Part shown: positions 1 to 6,189 of the stretch, piece by piece
Position numbering within the stretch: the first letter of the stretch is position 1
How the letters are laid out: each line of letters begins with the position of its first letter
DNA from: Gemmatimonadota bacterium
GTDB lineage: Bacteria; Gemmatimonadota; Gemmatimonadetes; Longimicrobiales; Gaopeijiaceae
Direction: 5' to 3'
Length of the DNA stretch: 6,865 nucleotides
Assembly: GCA_016209995.1 (NCBI GenBank)
Contig: JACQVC010000017.1
Span: 1-6,865 of the forward strand
Notes under the pieces: model-generated
Database searches by the model: none
Told to the model about the DNA's origin: nothing
What the model saw: the letters and a program-made list of their open reading frames with translations, nothing else
Program-made: the position numbers and the translations under genes

Positions 1-387
1 AGGCGATACAAGGGGACCAAAGAGGTTGTTGAGGGTGTTTTCCTGGACCTGGATAACGAGGACACTCCTCTAGCGATGGAGATCCTTGGCGCCAGCCACC
101 GCTATGACAAGGAGTTCCTGCGGAGAGTCAGCGGTACCAGCGTGTGGCTTTCGCTCCAGGAAGCCGCCGAGAGTGTGGGGCTGTCCCCGGACACGCTCCG
201 CACGCAAGTCAATGCAGGACGCCTCCGTGCGGAGAAGAAGGGCGGCGTCTGGCTCACGACAGCCGATTGGTTCCGTAACTACCTGGCGAGCCGCAAATAC
301 AACGGTAAGCCAGTCGAGCTGGACTTTGAGGCGGGAGAACCCCAACAGCGCCGGAATTCGCCAAGGCGCCGGCGCATGAAGAAGTAG
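1..387 (+). CDS. Partial helix-turn-helix DNA-binding protein, excisionase/MerR-like
   Basis: The frame is open from the left edge to a TAG at 385-387, so at least 128 codons are seen and the true start is probably outside the window. An in-frame ATG at 76 would give 103 residues, but its only purine-rich upstream stretch (GAGG at 58-61) is too far away to be a convincing ribosome site. Residues about 49-98 of the visible part (VWLSLQEAAESVGLSPDTLR, then an N-A-G-R-L turn and a V-W-L-T strand) look like the helix-turn-helix of excisionase/MerR-like small regulators (HTH_17 type): helix, turn, recognition helix, small wing. The C-terminus is very basic (RRNSPRRRRMKK), as in a nucleic-acid-binding tail. 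The residues before the domain match no family I recognise. It ends 53 bases from a truncated tRNA and runs opposite to the ATPase operon. A role as recombination directionality factor is an inference from that position; an ordinary transcription factor is equally possible. Confidence 0.6.
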   Translation, partial: RRYKGTKEVVEGVFLDLDNEDTPLAMEILGASHRYDKEFLRRVSGTSVWLSLQEAAESVGLSPDTLRTQVNAGRLRAEKKGGVWLTTADWFRNYLASRKYNGKPVELDFEAGEPQQRRNSPRRRRMKK

Positions 388-440
388 TCGCGCCCTGCCG
401 TTCTCGGAGGGCCGAGCTGGCCACCAGGGCTCGCCGTAGG
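388..440. other. Short intergenic stretch with small inverted repeats
   Basis: This lies between the helix-turn-helix gene stop and the 3' end of the tRNA fragment. It contains a 5-bp hairpin (CTCGG at 403-407, loop AGGG, CCGAG at 412-416) and an overlapping imperfect palindrome, CGAGC...GCTCG, to about 433. No T-run follows, so a classic intrinsic terminator is not supported. Such repeats could be arm-type binding sites beside an attachment site, but at this GC content short hairpins are common by chance. Confidence 0.25.
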
Positions 441-490
441 TGGGCCTGGGTGGACTCGAACCACCGACCTCACGCTTATCAGGCGTGCGC
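441..490 (-). tRNA. Truncated tRNA-Ile(GAT): 3' half only, probable attachment-site remnant
   Basis: Read on the minus strand, this is a clean 3' half of tRNA-Ile. It has two bases of the D-stem 3' side and base 26 (GCG), an anticodon stem CACGC/GCGTG around loop CTGATAA (anticodon GAT at 480-478), a variable loop, a T-arm GGTGG-TTCGAGT-CCACC (465-449), the 3' acceptor strand CAGGCCC (448-442) and discriminator A (441). The following bases are CCT, so CCA is not encoded. Left of position 490 in the minus-strand sense the match stops abruptly: the D-loop, the 5' D-stem and the 5' acceptor strand GGGCCTG are absent, so this cannot fold as a working tRNA. A sharply bounded, well-conserved 3' fragment is what the distal attachment site of an element integrated into tRNA-Ile looks like. 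The sequence match is seen directly; the attachment-site role is inferred. Confidence 0.85.
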
Positions 491-595
491 ACGGTCGCGG
501 CGGCGCATCATCGCTCTGTCACCGCCGAACCCCCGCACCCGAAGGACCCGGCGTGTCAGCGAGCGGGAGTCGAACGCTGCTGTGCGGCAGTCAGA
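491..595. other. Unassigned spacer between tRNA fragment and receiver-domain remnant
   Basis: I find no gene, repeat or convincing regulatory site here. The sequence that should hold the 5' half of tRNA-Ile does not resemble it on either strand. One short stretch (about 563-579, minus strand) has a TTCGACT core like a tRNA T-loop, but the flanking bases do not form a proper 5-bp stem. Confidence 0.4.
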
Positions 596-790
596 CTAGT
601 CCAGAAACTCACGCGATTTCGTGAGCAACGCGTCCACTGTGATGGGCTTCTCCATGAACGCGGCCCCGGGGTCCAGAACGCCGTGATGCGCGATCGCGTC
701 ATCGGTATAGCCCGACATTCAAGCGACTCTCAGATTGGGACGGACCGCACGAGTTTTTTCCGCCAGCCTGAGCTGGTGGCTGCCGCCATT
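596..790 (-). pseudogene. Decayed C-terminal fragment of a response-regulator receiver (REC) domain
   Basis: From 718 to 596 the minus strand encodes 40 residues starting MSGYTDDAIAHHGVLDPG and continuing with a K-P motif (AAFMEKPIT, the conserved receiver-domain lysine), ending LTKSREFLD and TAG (598-596). This is the beta4-alpha4-beta5-alpha5 end of the receiver domain found at the C-terminus of many PAS-containing hybrid histidine kinases. The same frame upstream, after an in-frame TGA at 721-719, still reads like the family: NGGSHQL (from 790), then LAEKTRAVRPNLRVA, where intact relatives read roughly LAERLRALRPDLRVLY before the MSGY motif. The phospho-acceptor aspartate, the rest of the receiver and the whole kinase part are missing. 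It is therefore a dead remnant with a stop replacing the expected tyrosine codon. It begins 15 bases after the subunit D stop and is in the same frame as D. A 40-residue functional peptide from the ATG at 718 is unlikely. Confidence 0.75.
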
Positions 791-797
791 CTGGCGG
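760..797. other. Two tandem hairpins after the ATPase operon, possible weak terminator
   Basis: Just downstream of the subunit D stop are two adjacent inverted repeats: CCGCCA/TGGCGG with a 3-nt loop (783-797) and CCAGC/GCTGG with a 4-nt loop (763-776, extendable outward with a wobble on the plus strand). In operon orientation they are followed by an A-run, not a T-run, so neither is a canonical Rho-independent terminator. GC-rich bacteria sometimes end transcripts with U-less hairpins, so a terminating role is possible. However, the hairpins lie inside the receiver-domain remnant and could be incidental to its codons. Confidence 0.25.
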
Positions 798-805
798 GCC
801 GACGG

Positions 806-1447
806 TCAGCACATGTTGATGGTCTCGTCTAACCCTTTGCTCTTCAGCCTCTTCAGCCGCGCATGCTCGTCGCGCTCGCGCTCCTCGAGGGTACGGCGCA
901 CGGTGGCGACCTCGGCGCGCAGCTCGGGAGCGACGCGGTCTTCCAGGGCGTGGATCTGCCGCGAGGTTCGTGACAGCGCGTCGCCCAGGCGGCGGATCAT
1001 GGTCTCGCGCGGCGCAGCGTCGAGGGTCAGCTCGAGCATCCGTTCGAGCTCGTTCTGCGCCGAGGCCGCGGCCGGTCCGGTTCCGGCGGGCGAGGTGCCC
1101 CTGCCTGTGAGTGTGCGCACGAGCGGCCCGCGCCGCACGATCTCGGCCACCGTCGTGCCCCATATGCGGCGAGTCTCGATGTCGAGCGCGACCAGGCGTT
1201 CCGGCCACGCCAATACTGCGAGCCCCGCCTCACCATGGAGCGCGAGCCCACGGAGCAGCGCCGGATAGGCGCGCTCCGCGGCTTCCGTGATGCGGGCGCG
1301 GGCGTCGACGGCCGGACGAGCCAGCCGGAACAGCTCTTCCGCCAGCGCCTCGCGCTTGCGCCGCAGCAACTCGACGCCGCGCTCGACCACGGCGAGCCGC
1401 CGGCGCGCGCGCAGGAGCCGCATACGGGTAGCGCCACCGCGGGTCAT
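806..1447 (-). CDS. atpD: V-type ATP synthase subunit D (central stalk)
   Basis: This 213-residue protein has the usual length and layout of subunit D, the long antiparallel coiled coil of the central rotor shaft that turns inside the A3B3 ring and passes torque to F, C and the K ring. Both helical ends are recognisable. The N-terminus TRMRLLRARRRLAVVERGVE with LLRRKREAL matches the family's PTR..LL....RL..AERG..LLK.KRD pattern. The C-terminal helix (about 163-202) has the R-x-I/V-N/H-A-L-E motif followed by L-E-E-R-E-R-x-E-x-x-R-L-K-R-L-K. A variable Gly/Pro/Thr-rich insert lies at about 106-127. The ATG at 1447 overlaps the B stop as ATGA, so translation is probably coupled to B. It is the last gene of the operon, followed almost at once by a receiver-domain remnant. 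The symbol follows V-type (ntpD/atpD) naming and should not be confused with F-type beta. Confidence 0.95.
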   Translation of the reverse strand: MTRGGATRMRLLRARRRLAVVERGVELLRRKREALAEELFRLARPAVDARARITEAAERAYPALLRGLALHGEAGLAVLAWPERLVALDIETRRIWGTTVAEIVRRGPLVRTLTGRGTSPAGTGPAAASAQNELERMLELTLDAAPRETMIRRLGDALSRTSRQIHALEDRVAPELRAEVATVRRTLEERERDEHARLKRLKSKGLDETINMC

Positions 1448-2904
1448 GCGCGCCCTCCTGCGCGAACCGTCGCGCCCGCAGCCGCGCGCCGAGCTTTCCA
1501 GGTGGCTTCGCGAATGCGCACGAGATCATCGCGCGGCATGGATTCGAGGAGCCGCCAACCGCTCTCGATCGTCTGGGCCAGCGCGCGGCCGTCCCGGCCC
1601 TGCGCGACGAACTCCTTCTCGAACCGCTCCGCGAAGCCCAGAGCACGGCGGTCCGCATCGTGGAGGCCGCCTTCGCCGACGATGGCCGCCATCAGCCGGG
1701 CCTCACGGCCGCGCGCATAGAGCGCGTAGAGCTGGTCGGCCCACTCCCGGTGCTCGGGCACCGTCTTCCCGGCGCCGATCCCCGCGTTCATGAGGCGCGA
1801 CAGCGATGGCAGCACATCGAGCGGCGGGAAGAGCCCGCGGCGGTGCAGCTCGCGACTCAGCACGAGCTGCCCTTCGGCAATGTAACCCGTGAGATCCGGG
1901 ATCGGGTGCGTGATGTCGTCGTCCGGCATGGTGAGCACGGGAATCTGCGTCACCGATCCCTCGCGACCGGCGAGGACTCCCGCGCGCTCGAGGATCGCCG
2001 CGAGGTCCGTGTACATGTAACCCGGATAGCCGCGGCGGCCGGGGATCTCCTCGCGGGCGGCGCCGATCTCGCGTAGCGCCTCGCAGTAATGCGTCAGGTC
2101 GGCCATGACGACGAGCACGTGCGTTGCGTGCTCGAACGCCAGGTGCTCGGCCGCCGTGAGCGCGACGCGCGGGGCGAGCAGCCGCTCAATGGTGGGATCG
2201 CGGGCCTCGTTGAGGTAGAGGATCGTGCGCTCCATGGCGCCGCTCGCCTCGAGTCTGCGCACGAACGCATCGCGCTCGCGCGCCGTGATCCCCAGCCCGA
2301 CGAAGATCACGGCAAACGGCTCACCCCTGGGCGCCCTCGCGCCCTCGACGATCTGGGCGGCGATCTCGAGGCCGGGCAGTCCCGGTCCGGAGAAGAGCGG
2401 CAGCTTTTGCCCGCGCACCAGCGTGTTGAGCCCATCGATCGCCGACAGGCCCGTCTCGATGAACGCGTACGGTGAGACGCGGCGCGACGGATTCATGGCC
2501 CGGCCGGTCAGCGGCGCCAGCGCGTCTCCCACAGGGTCGGGCAAGCCGTCGAGCGGGCGCCCCAGGCCGTCGAACGCGCGGCCCAGCAGCTCTCGCCCCA
2601 CGGTCACGGCCGGCACCTCCCCGGTCAGCGTCAGCTCAGTGAGCGTGGGCGCCAGCCCCGCCGTTTCCTCCAGGACCTGGATGACGGTCATATCCTCGGC
2701 GGCATCCACGACCTGACCGCGGCGAGGCGCCTGACCCGGCGCGCGGAGGATGACCCACTCGCCCAGCGCGACCTTGCGGCTCGCCCGCAGGAACACGAGC
2801 GGACCCGCCGCGGCCGCCGCGCCCGGGTGAACGCGAGGGAGCGGCATCATCGTCCCGCCCACCCGCGTGCGGGCGCCGGCGCGATCCAGTGCGCTGAGGC
2901 ACAT
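1444..2904 (-). CDS. atpB: V-type ATP synthase subunit B (non-catalytic)
   Basis: This 486-residue protein is the non-catalytic partner of A in the A3B3 hexamer. In order: a beta-barrel domain (about 35-100, with GQVVDAAEDMTVIQVLEETAGL), then the family block LLGRAFDGLGRPLDGLP (107-122), then the RecA-like core with IETGLSAIDGLNTLVRGQKL (149-168). At the P-loop position it has FSGPGLPGLEIAAQI (171-185), which lacks GKT as is normal for B. Further marks are the PGRRGYPGYMYTDLA segment (288-302) and LPSLSRLM (365-372), where R370 matches the arginine that completes the catalytic site on A. The ATG at 2904 lies 22 nt after the A stop with only a weak GGA ribosome site. It gives about 18 residues more than is typical before the barrel, so the paired ATG codons at 2850 and 2847 are real alternatives. 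It ends in the ATGA overlap with D. All key motifs are intact. Confidence 0.97.
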   Translation of the reverse strand: MCLSALDRAGARTRVGGTMMPLPRVHPGAAAAAGPLVFLRASRKVALGEWVILRAPGQAPRRGQVVDAAEDMTVIQVLEETAGLAPTLTELTLTGEVPAVTVGRELLGRAFDGLGRPLDGLPDPVGDALAPLTGRAMNPSRRVSPYAFIETGLSAIDGLNTLVRGQKLPLFSGPGLPGLEIAAQIVEGARAPRGEPFAVIFVGLGITARERDAFVRRLEASGAMERTILYLNEARDPTIERLLAPRVALTAAEHLAFEHATHVLVVMADLTHYCEALREIGAAREEIPGRRGYPGYMYTDLAAILERAGVLAGREGSVTQIPVLTMPDDDITHPIPDLTGYIAEGQLVLSRELHRRGLFPPLDVLPSLSRLMNAGIGAGKTVPEHREWADQLYALYARGREARLMAAIVGEGGLHDADRRALGFAERFEKEFVAQGRDGRALAQTIESGWRLLESMPRDDLVRIREATWKARRAAAGATVRAGGRA

Positions 2905-2926
2905 CGCGTTCCGCGAGCGATAGCCT

Positions 2927-4720
2927 TCACGGCGTCAGCTCCCCCACTGCGGCGCGTGCCTCCGCAACGCCGGCGTCCCATTCCTCGGGCGCCGCCGTCT
3001 TGAGCGCGACGAGTGCGCGGCGCACGCGGGCGAGGTTCAAGGTGTCGAGGGAAATGCCTGCCGCGAGAGCGCGCGCCGCGCTCTGGTACGTGCTCATGGA
3101 CAGTTGCGCGAGCAGGTAGGTCTTGGTCACGGTCGAGAACGCGTCGTTGGGCGCGAACGCGCTCTGCGCGAGGACGACCTCGCGCAAGTCGCGCGCGACG
3201 TCCAGGAGCAGCCGCTCCGGGTCCTGGAGCGCTTCGGCGCCCACGAGGCCGGCGATCTCCCGCAGCTCGGCCTCGCGCTCGAGTAGCTCGAGCGCCCCGC
3301 GCCGGACCTCGGGCCACGCCTCACCGCCGTGCTCGCGGAACCACGGCTCGGTGGCGTCCGCGTGCAGTGAATAGCTCAGGCGCCAATCGACGGCCGGGAA
3401 GTGCCTCTGTCGCGCCAGCTCGGGGTCGAGCGCCCACAGCGCGCCAGCCACACGCAACGCCGCCTGCGTCACCGGCTCCGAGAAGTCACCGCCAGGCGGT
3501 GAGACAGCGCCGATCACCGTGAGCGCGCCGGTACGCTGGGGCCGGCCGAGCGCCTGGACGCGGCCCGCCCGCTCGTAGAAGCTGGCCAGGCGGTTCGCCA
3601 GATACGTCGGATAGCCCTCCTCGCCGGGCATCTCCTGGAGCCGGGCGCTCACCTCGCGCAGCGCTTCCGCCCACCGCGACAGCGAGTCCGCCATCAACGC
3701 AACGCGATAGCCCATGTCGCGGTAGTACTCCGCAATCGTCATCCCCACGTAGACCGATGACTCGCGCGCGGCCACTGGCATGTTCGACGTATTCACCACC
3801 AGCACGGTGCGATCCAGCAGCGAACGGCCTGTGCGCGGATCGCGCAGCTGCGGAAATTCGGTCAGCACCTCGGCCATCTCGTTTCCGCGCTCGCCACAAC
3901 CGATGAACACGATCACGTCGGCCCAGGCGTACTTCGCGAGCGTCTGCTCGATCACGGTCTTGCCGGTCCCGAATCCGCCGGGCACGGCCACACTGCCGCC
4001 CTCCGCGACGGGGAACAAAAAGTCCAGCACCCTCTGCCCCGTGACGAACGGCGTCTCGGCGGGAAGCCGGCGTGCGGCCGGTCGCGCCAGCCGCACGGGC
4101 CAGCGCTGGGAGAGCGCCAATGCCGTGCCGTCCTCGAGATGCGCAACGGCGTCGCTCACGCGGAAGTCGCCCGCCTCGATCCGCGTAATCACGCCGCGCG
4201 TATCCGGCGGGACGAGCACGCGATGCTCGAGCCCCGGCGATTCCTGAACTCGTCCGAGCACATCGCCTGCGGAAACCGTGGCCCCTACCTGGATGGTCGG
4301 CTCGAACGTCCACCGCCGCTGCGGGTCGAGCGTCGGCGCGACCGCGCCGGGCGCGATGAAATCACCCGTCGCCTCCGCGATGCGAGCCAGCGGGCGCCCG
4401 ACGCCATCGAGCACCGAGCCCAGCAGCCCGGGCCCCAGCTCGAGCCGTAGCGGCCCGCCCGTGGCCGTTACCGGCTCGCCCGTCCACAGCCCGGTCGTGT
4501 CCTCGTAAACCTGGATTGTCGCCGTGTCGCCCTGGACTCGCACGACCTCGCCCAGCAGCCGCCGGGCTCCCACGTGCACCAGCTGGTAGAGCGCGGCGGC
4601 GGGCATCGGCCGCGCGGTCGCGAGCGCACCCGCCACGCGCACGAGCCGCGGGGAGGTGAGCTCACCGCCGCGAGTCGCCACGGCCGCCGCTGCTTCGCTC
4701 ACGCTGCCCGCTCGGCTCAC
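2927..4720 (-). CDS. atpA: V-type ATP synthase subunit A (catalytic)
   Basis: This is the catalytic subunit of the soluble V1/A1 head; three copies alternate with B to hydrolyse or make ATP. At 597 residues it is of normal length. It has the N-terminal barrel with GDTATIQVYEDTTGL (64-78) and LELGPGLLGSVLDGVGRPL (93-111). The A-specific non-homologous (bulge) region follows at about 115-190. Walker A is GGFGTGKT (248-255, K254), the catalytic glutamate E277 sits in GCGERGNEM, and NTSNMPVAARESS (310-322) follows. Walker B ends at D345 in VALMADSLSRW, and MPGEEGYPTYLANRLASFYE is at 364-383. The start is a GTG with a doubled purine site AGGAGCGGAG 7 nt upstream. This start leaves about 20 alanine-rich residues before the usual first strand (PRLVRVAGALATA), a mild extension. 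It begins 27 nt after F and ends 22 nt before B. Confidence 0.98.
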   Translation of the reverse strand: MSRAGSVSEAAAAVATRGGELTSPRLVRVAGALATARPMPAAALYQLVHVGARRLLGEVVRVQGDTATIQVYEDTTGLWTGEPVTATGGPLRLELGPGLLGSVLDGVGRPLARIAEATGDFIAPGAVAPTLDPQRRWTFEPTIQVGATVSAGDVLGRVQESPGLEHRVLVPPDTRGVITRIEAGDFRVSDAVAHLEDGTALALSQRWPVRLARPAARRLPAETPFVTGQRVLDFLFPVAEGGSVAVPGGFGTGKTVIEQTLAKYAWADVIVFIGCGERGNEMAEVLTEFPQLRDPRTGRSLLDRTVLVVNTSNMPVAARESSVYVGMTIAEYYRDMGYRVALMADSLSRWAEALREVSARLQEMPGEEGYPTYLANRLASFYERAGRVQALGRPQRTGALTVIGAVSPPGGDFSEPVTQAALRVAGALWALDPELARQRHFPAVDWRLSYSLHADATEPWFREHGGEAWPEVRRGALELLEREAELREIAGLVGAEALQDPERLLLDVARDLREVVLAQSAFAPNDAFSTVTKTYLLAQLSMSTYQSAARALAAGISLDTLNLARVRRALVALKTAAPEEWDAGVAEARAAVGELTP

Positions 4721-4727
4721 GTCCCTG

Positions 4728-4737
4728 CTCCGCTCCT
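4728..4737 (-). promoter_or_regulatory. Ribosome binding site deciding the GTG start of subunit A
   Basis: The minus strand reads AGGAGCGGAG, two overlapping Shine-Dalgarno-like cores, ending 7 nt before the GTG at 4720. No in-frame GTG further inside the extension has comparable spacing, so this site supports the longer N-terminus. Confidence 0.7.
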
Positions 4738-4747
4738 GGTTAGCAGC

Positions 4748-5092
4748 TCACCGGATGCGCACGCGATACCCGATCGCCTGCCTGAGCAGCTCGGCGACGT
4801 ACTCCTCCGGCCGCTCGGGCGCGGGCGCCCAGGTCGGACCCGGAAACGCCACGATCATCGGCAGCGCCTGGCGTGCCAGCCGGCGATTCAGCTCGCGGCC
4901 CAACTCGGTCTCGTCGAGCCTCTCGTGCAGATCCTCGTCCACGAACACGACGCCGACGTCCGGCTGCGCCGCCACCTCGGCGATGCGCTCCGCGGCTTGC
5001 GCGGGCGACGAGGCCACGAGATGAGGGATGCCGGCCAGCGCGGGCGCCAACGCGATTGCGGGCCTGCAAACGGCGATTACACGATACGGCAT
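4748..5092 (-). CDS. atpF: V-type ATP synthase subunit F (central stalk)
   Basis: Subunit F is a small Rossmann-like protein that binds the lower end of D in the central stalk and can modulate coupling or ATP hydrolysis. The ATG at 5092 (MPYRVIAVCRP) gives 114 residues, close to the family norm of about 100-110, with GGGAG 9 nt upstream. A longer open frame up to 5182 exists but would run into the C gene and add residues not seen in the family. Recognisable parts are the first strand RVIAV, the second strand VGVVFVDEDL (46-55), a third strand LPMIVAFPG (77-85) before a Pro-rich loop, and the C-terminal helix YVAELLRQAIGYRVRI (98-113), which fits the family ending Y(M/I)xxLVRKTIGFxIxL. It sits between C and A as in standard operons, with 26 and 27 nt gaps. 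Confidence 0.92.
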   Translation of the reverse strand: MPYRVIAVCRPAIALAPALAGIPHLVASSPAQAAERIAEVAAQPDVGVVFVDEDLHERLDETELGRELNRRLARQALPMIVAFPGPTWAPAPERPEEYVAELLRQAIGYRVRIR

Positions 5093-5118
5093 GCTGTCGA
5101 GCTCCCGGCTCCAGAGAA

Positions 5119-6189
5119 TCAGCGGTCCGTCACCAACCCAGCTGCCACCGTGCTGCTCGGCGCGCCCAGGGCAAAGCCCCACACGATGCGCCGCAGATCA
5201 CGCACCTCGGCGCGCAGGCGCAGCATGTAGGCGATGAGCGGGGCCGGGCCCAACGGATCCCGGCGCGCCATCCTCAACGCCTCCGAGATCTGCACGCTCA
5301 GGGCCGCGTCCTCGAGGCGTTCGGGCCAGCCGACGAGCGACGTGAGGCGCGGAGCTCGATCTCCGATCGCTCCCTGATCTCCGACCTCTCTGAAGAGCGA
5401 TGCATAGCCGGTGCCCGCGAAAGCCGCCGCGAGCACGCGTCCAGCCTCCGCGTCGTCCTCCGCTGACGTCGCCATCACGAAGCGGTCGCGGCCGAGCCGC
5501 GCGCCGCCGGGCAGGAAGCATTCGTCGGGCTCCACGTCGGCGACCGGCCCGCGCAGCAGGAGTGCGGTGAACGCGTTGTCGAGGTCGACGATCGTGCGCA
5601 CGTGCGCGAGCAGTGCGCGCCCGCCGGCCCGCGCGCCCGCGAGCGCACGAGCGGCAAAGGTGTGGTCCAGCGCCAGCTCGATACGGAATAGATCGGGACG
5701 CATGCCAGCGGCGAGCGGAAGCAGTGGCCAACCGTAGGGGTGCTCTTCCGAGACCAACAGAGCCACCAGGGCGGCCGCCGTCGGCGCGGCCGCCAGATCG
5801 CGCAGCATGCGCTCCGGCAGCCGTGGCGTCGGCATCGTTCCCCTCAGTCTCGCGGCTGCCGGCGCATCGGCGACCGCACCGCGTAAGAGCGCGCGCAGGC
5901 TGCGCCGATCTTCGTCCTCCAGCAACACGCAAAGCGCGCGTGAGCGCGATCCGGCCCACAGCTCGAGCACGCTGAGGCGACGGCCGGCCCTGGCGCGGAT
6001 CGCTTCAGCGAGCGCCGCGGCGCCCGGCGCGCCAGCGCCTCGCGTTTCGCCGGCCGGTCCGACGATCTCCGCCACGTCGCGAGCCAGCAGACTCGCATCC
6101 GGGCCGCCTAGCAGTTCCTCAAGCCGAGCGCGCCCGAGCAGCCGGCTGCTGAGCCCGCGAGCCCGCGCGTTCAGGTCGCCCCAGTACAC
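5119..6189 (-). CDS. atpC: V-type ATP synthase subunit C (V0 socket, AC39/d-type)
   Basis: Subunit C is the funnel-shaped, all-helical socket that sits on the K ring and receives the D/F stalk. From the GTG at 6189 it has 356 residues, slightly longer than the usual 320-350. The start WGDLNARARGLSSRLL fits the family's Y-x-Y-L-N-A-R-V-R opening. RTIVDLDNAFTALLLRG (about 198-214) and the C-terminal block LIAYMLRLRAEVRDLRRI (about 318-335) match the repeated Y-L-L-x-K-x-x-E-V-x-N-L-R motif of the family. No ATG is available near the start. The GTG at 6189 has GAGGAGGAGG ending 1 nt before it (usable with its upstream half), while a TTG at 6207 would add six residues with a poor ribosome site. 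With the GTG, the gene overlaps the end of E by 19 nt, suggesting coupled translation. Alanine and arginine are very abundant, as expected at this GC content. Confidence 0.93.
   Translation of the reverse strand: MYWGDLNARARGLSSRLLGRARLEELLGGPDASLLARDVAEIVGPAGETRGAGAPGAAALAEAIRARAGRRLSVLELWAGSRSRALCVLLEDEDRRSLRALLRGAVADAPAAARLRGTMPTPRLPERMLRDLAAAPTAAALVALLVSEEHPYGWPLLPLAAGMRPDLFRIELALDHTFAARALAGARAGGRALLAHVRTIVDLDNAFTALLLRGPVADVEPDECFLPGGARLGRDRFVMATSAEDDAEAGRVLAAAFAGTGYASLFREVGDQGAIGDRAPRLTSLVGWPERLEDAALSVQISEALRMARRDPLGPAPLIAYMLRLRAEVRDLRRIVWGFALGAPSSTVAAGLVTDR

Noticed and set aside
171..185. Missing GKT in the P-loop of subunit B (residue positions) considered as a defect
   Set aside because: The non-catalytic B subunit of V-type ATPases normally lacks a working Walker A; the FSGPGLPGLEIAAQI form is the family's usual one.
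491..560. Possibility that the tRNA-Ile is intact but split by an intron
   Set aside because: The match stops in the D-stem, not in the anticodon loop where bacterial tRNA introns sit, and no convincing 5' half follows. One weak D-arm-like string near 508-518 is not enough.
563..579. T-loop-like TTCGACT core on the minus strand, possibly a second tRNA remnant
   Set aside because: The flanking bases do not form a proper 5-bp T-stem and no acceptor or anticodon arm is nearby.
751..780. Hairpin with a six-base T-run considered as a plus-strand terminator
   Set aside because: On the plus strand the T-run precedes the stem, and on the minus strand an A-run follows it, so neither orientation has the required stem followed by Ts.
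440..832. Plus-strand open frame of 130 codons starting with a GLEPPTSRLSGVR-like peptide
   Set aside because: That peptide is the well-known false translation of a tRNA-Ile read antisense, and the rest crosses the receiver-domain remnant and spacer with no family resemblance.
735..2716. Several long plus-strand open frames opposite the D and B genes
   Set aside because: They are antisense shadows in very GC-rich DNA, rich in Arg/Ser/Pro, with no domain resemblance; the minus-strand frames are clear ATPase subunits.
3486..4313. A 275-codon minus-strand frame inside subunit A
   Set aside because: It is an out-of-frame shadow of the catalytic subunit with low-complexity Arg/Gly composition; subunit A is continuous across the region, so it is not a frameshift.
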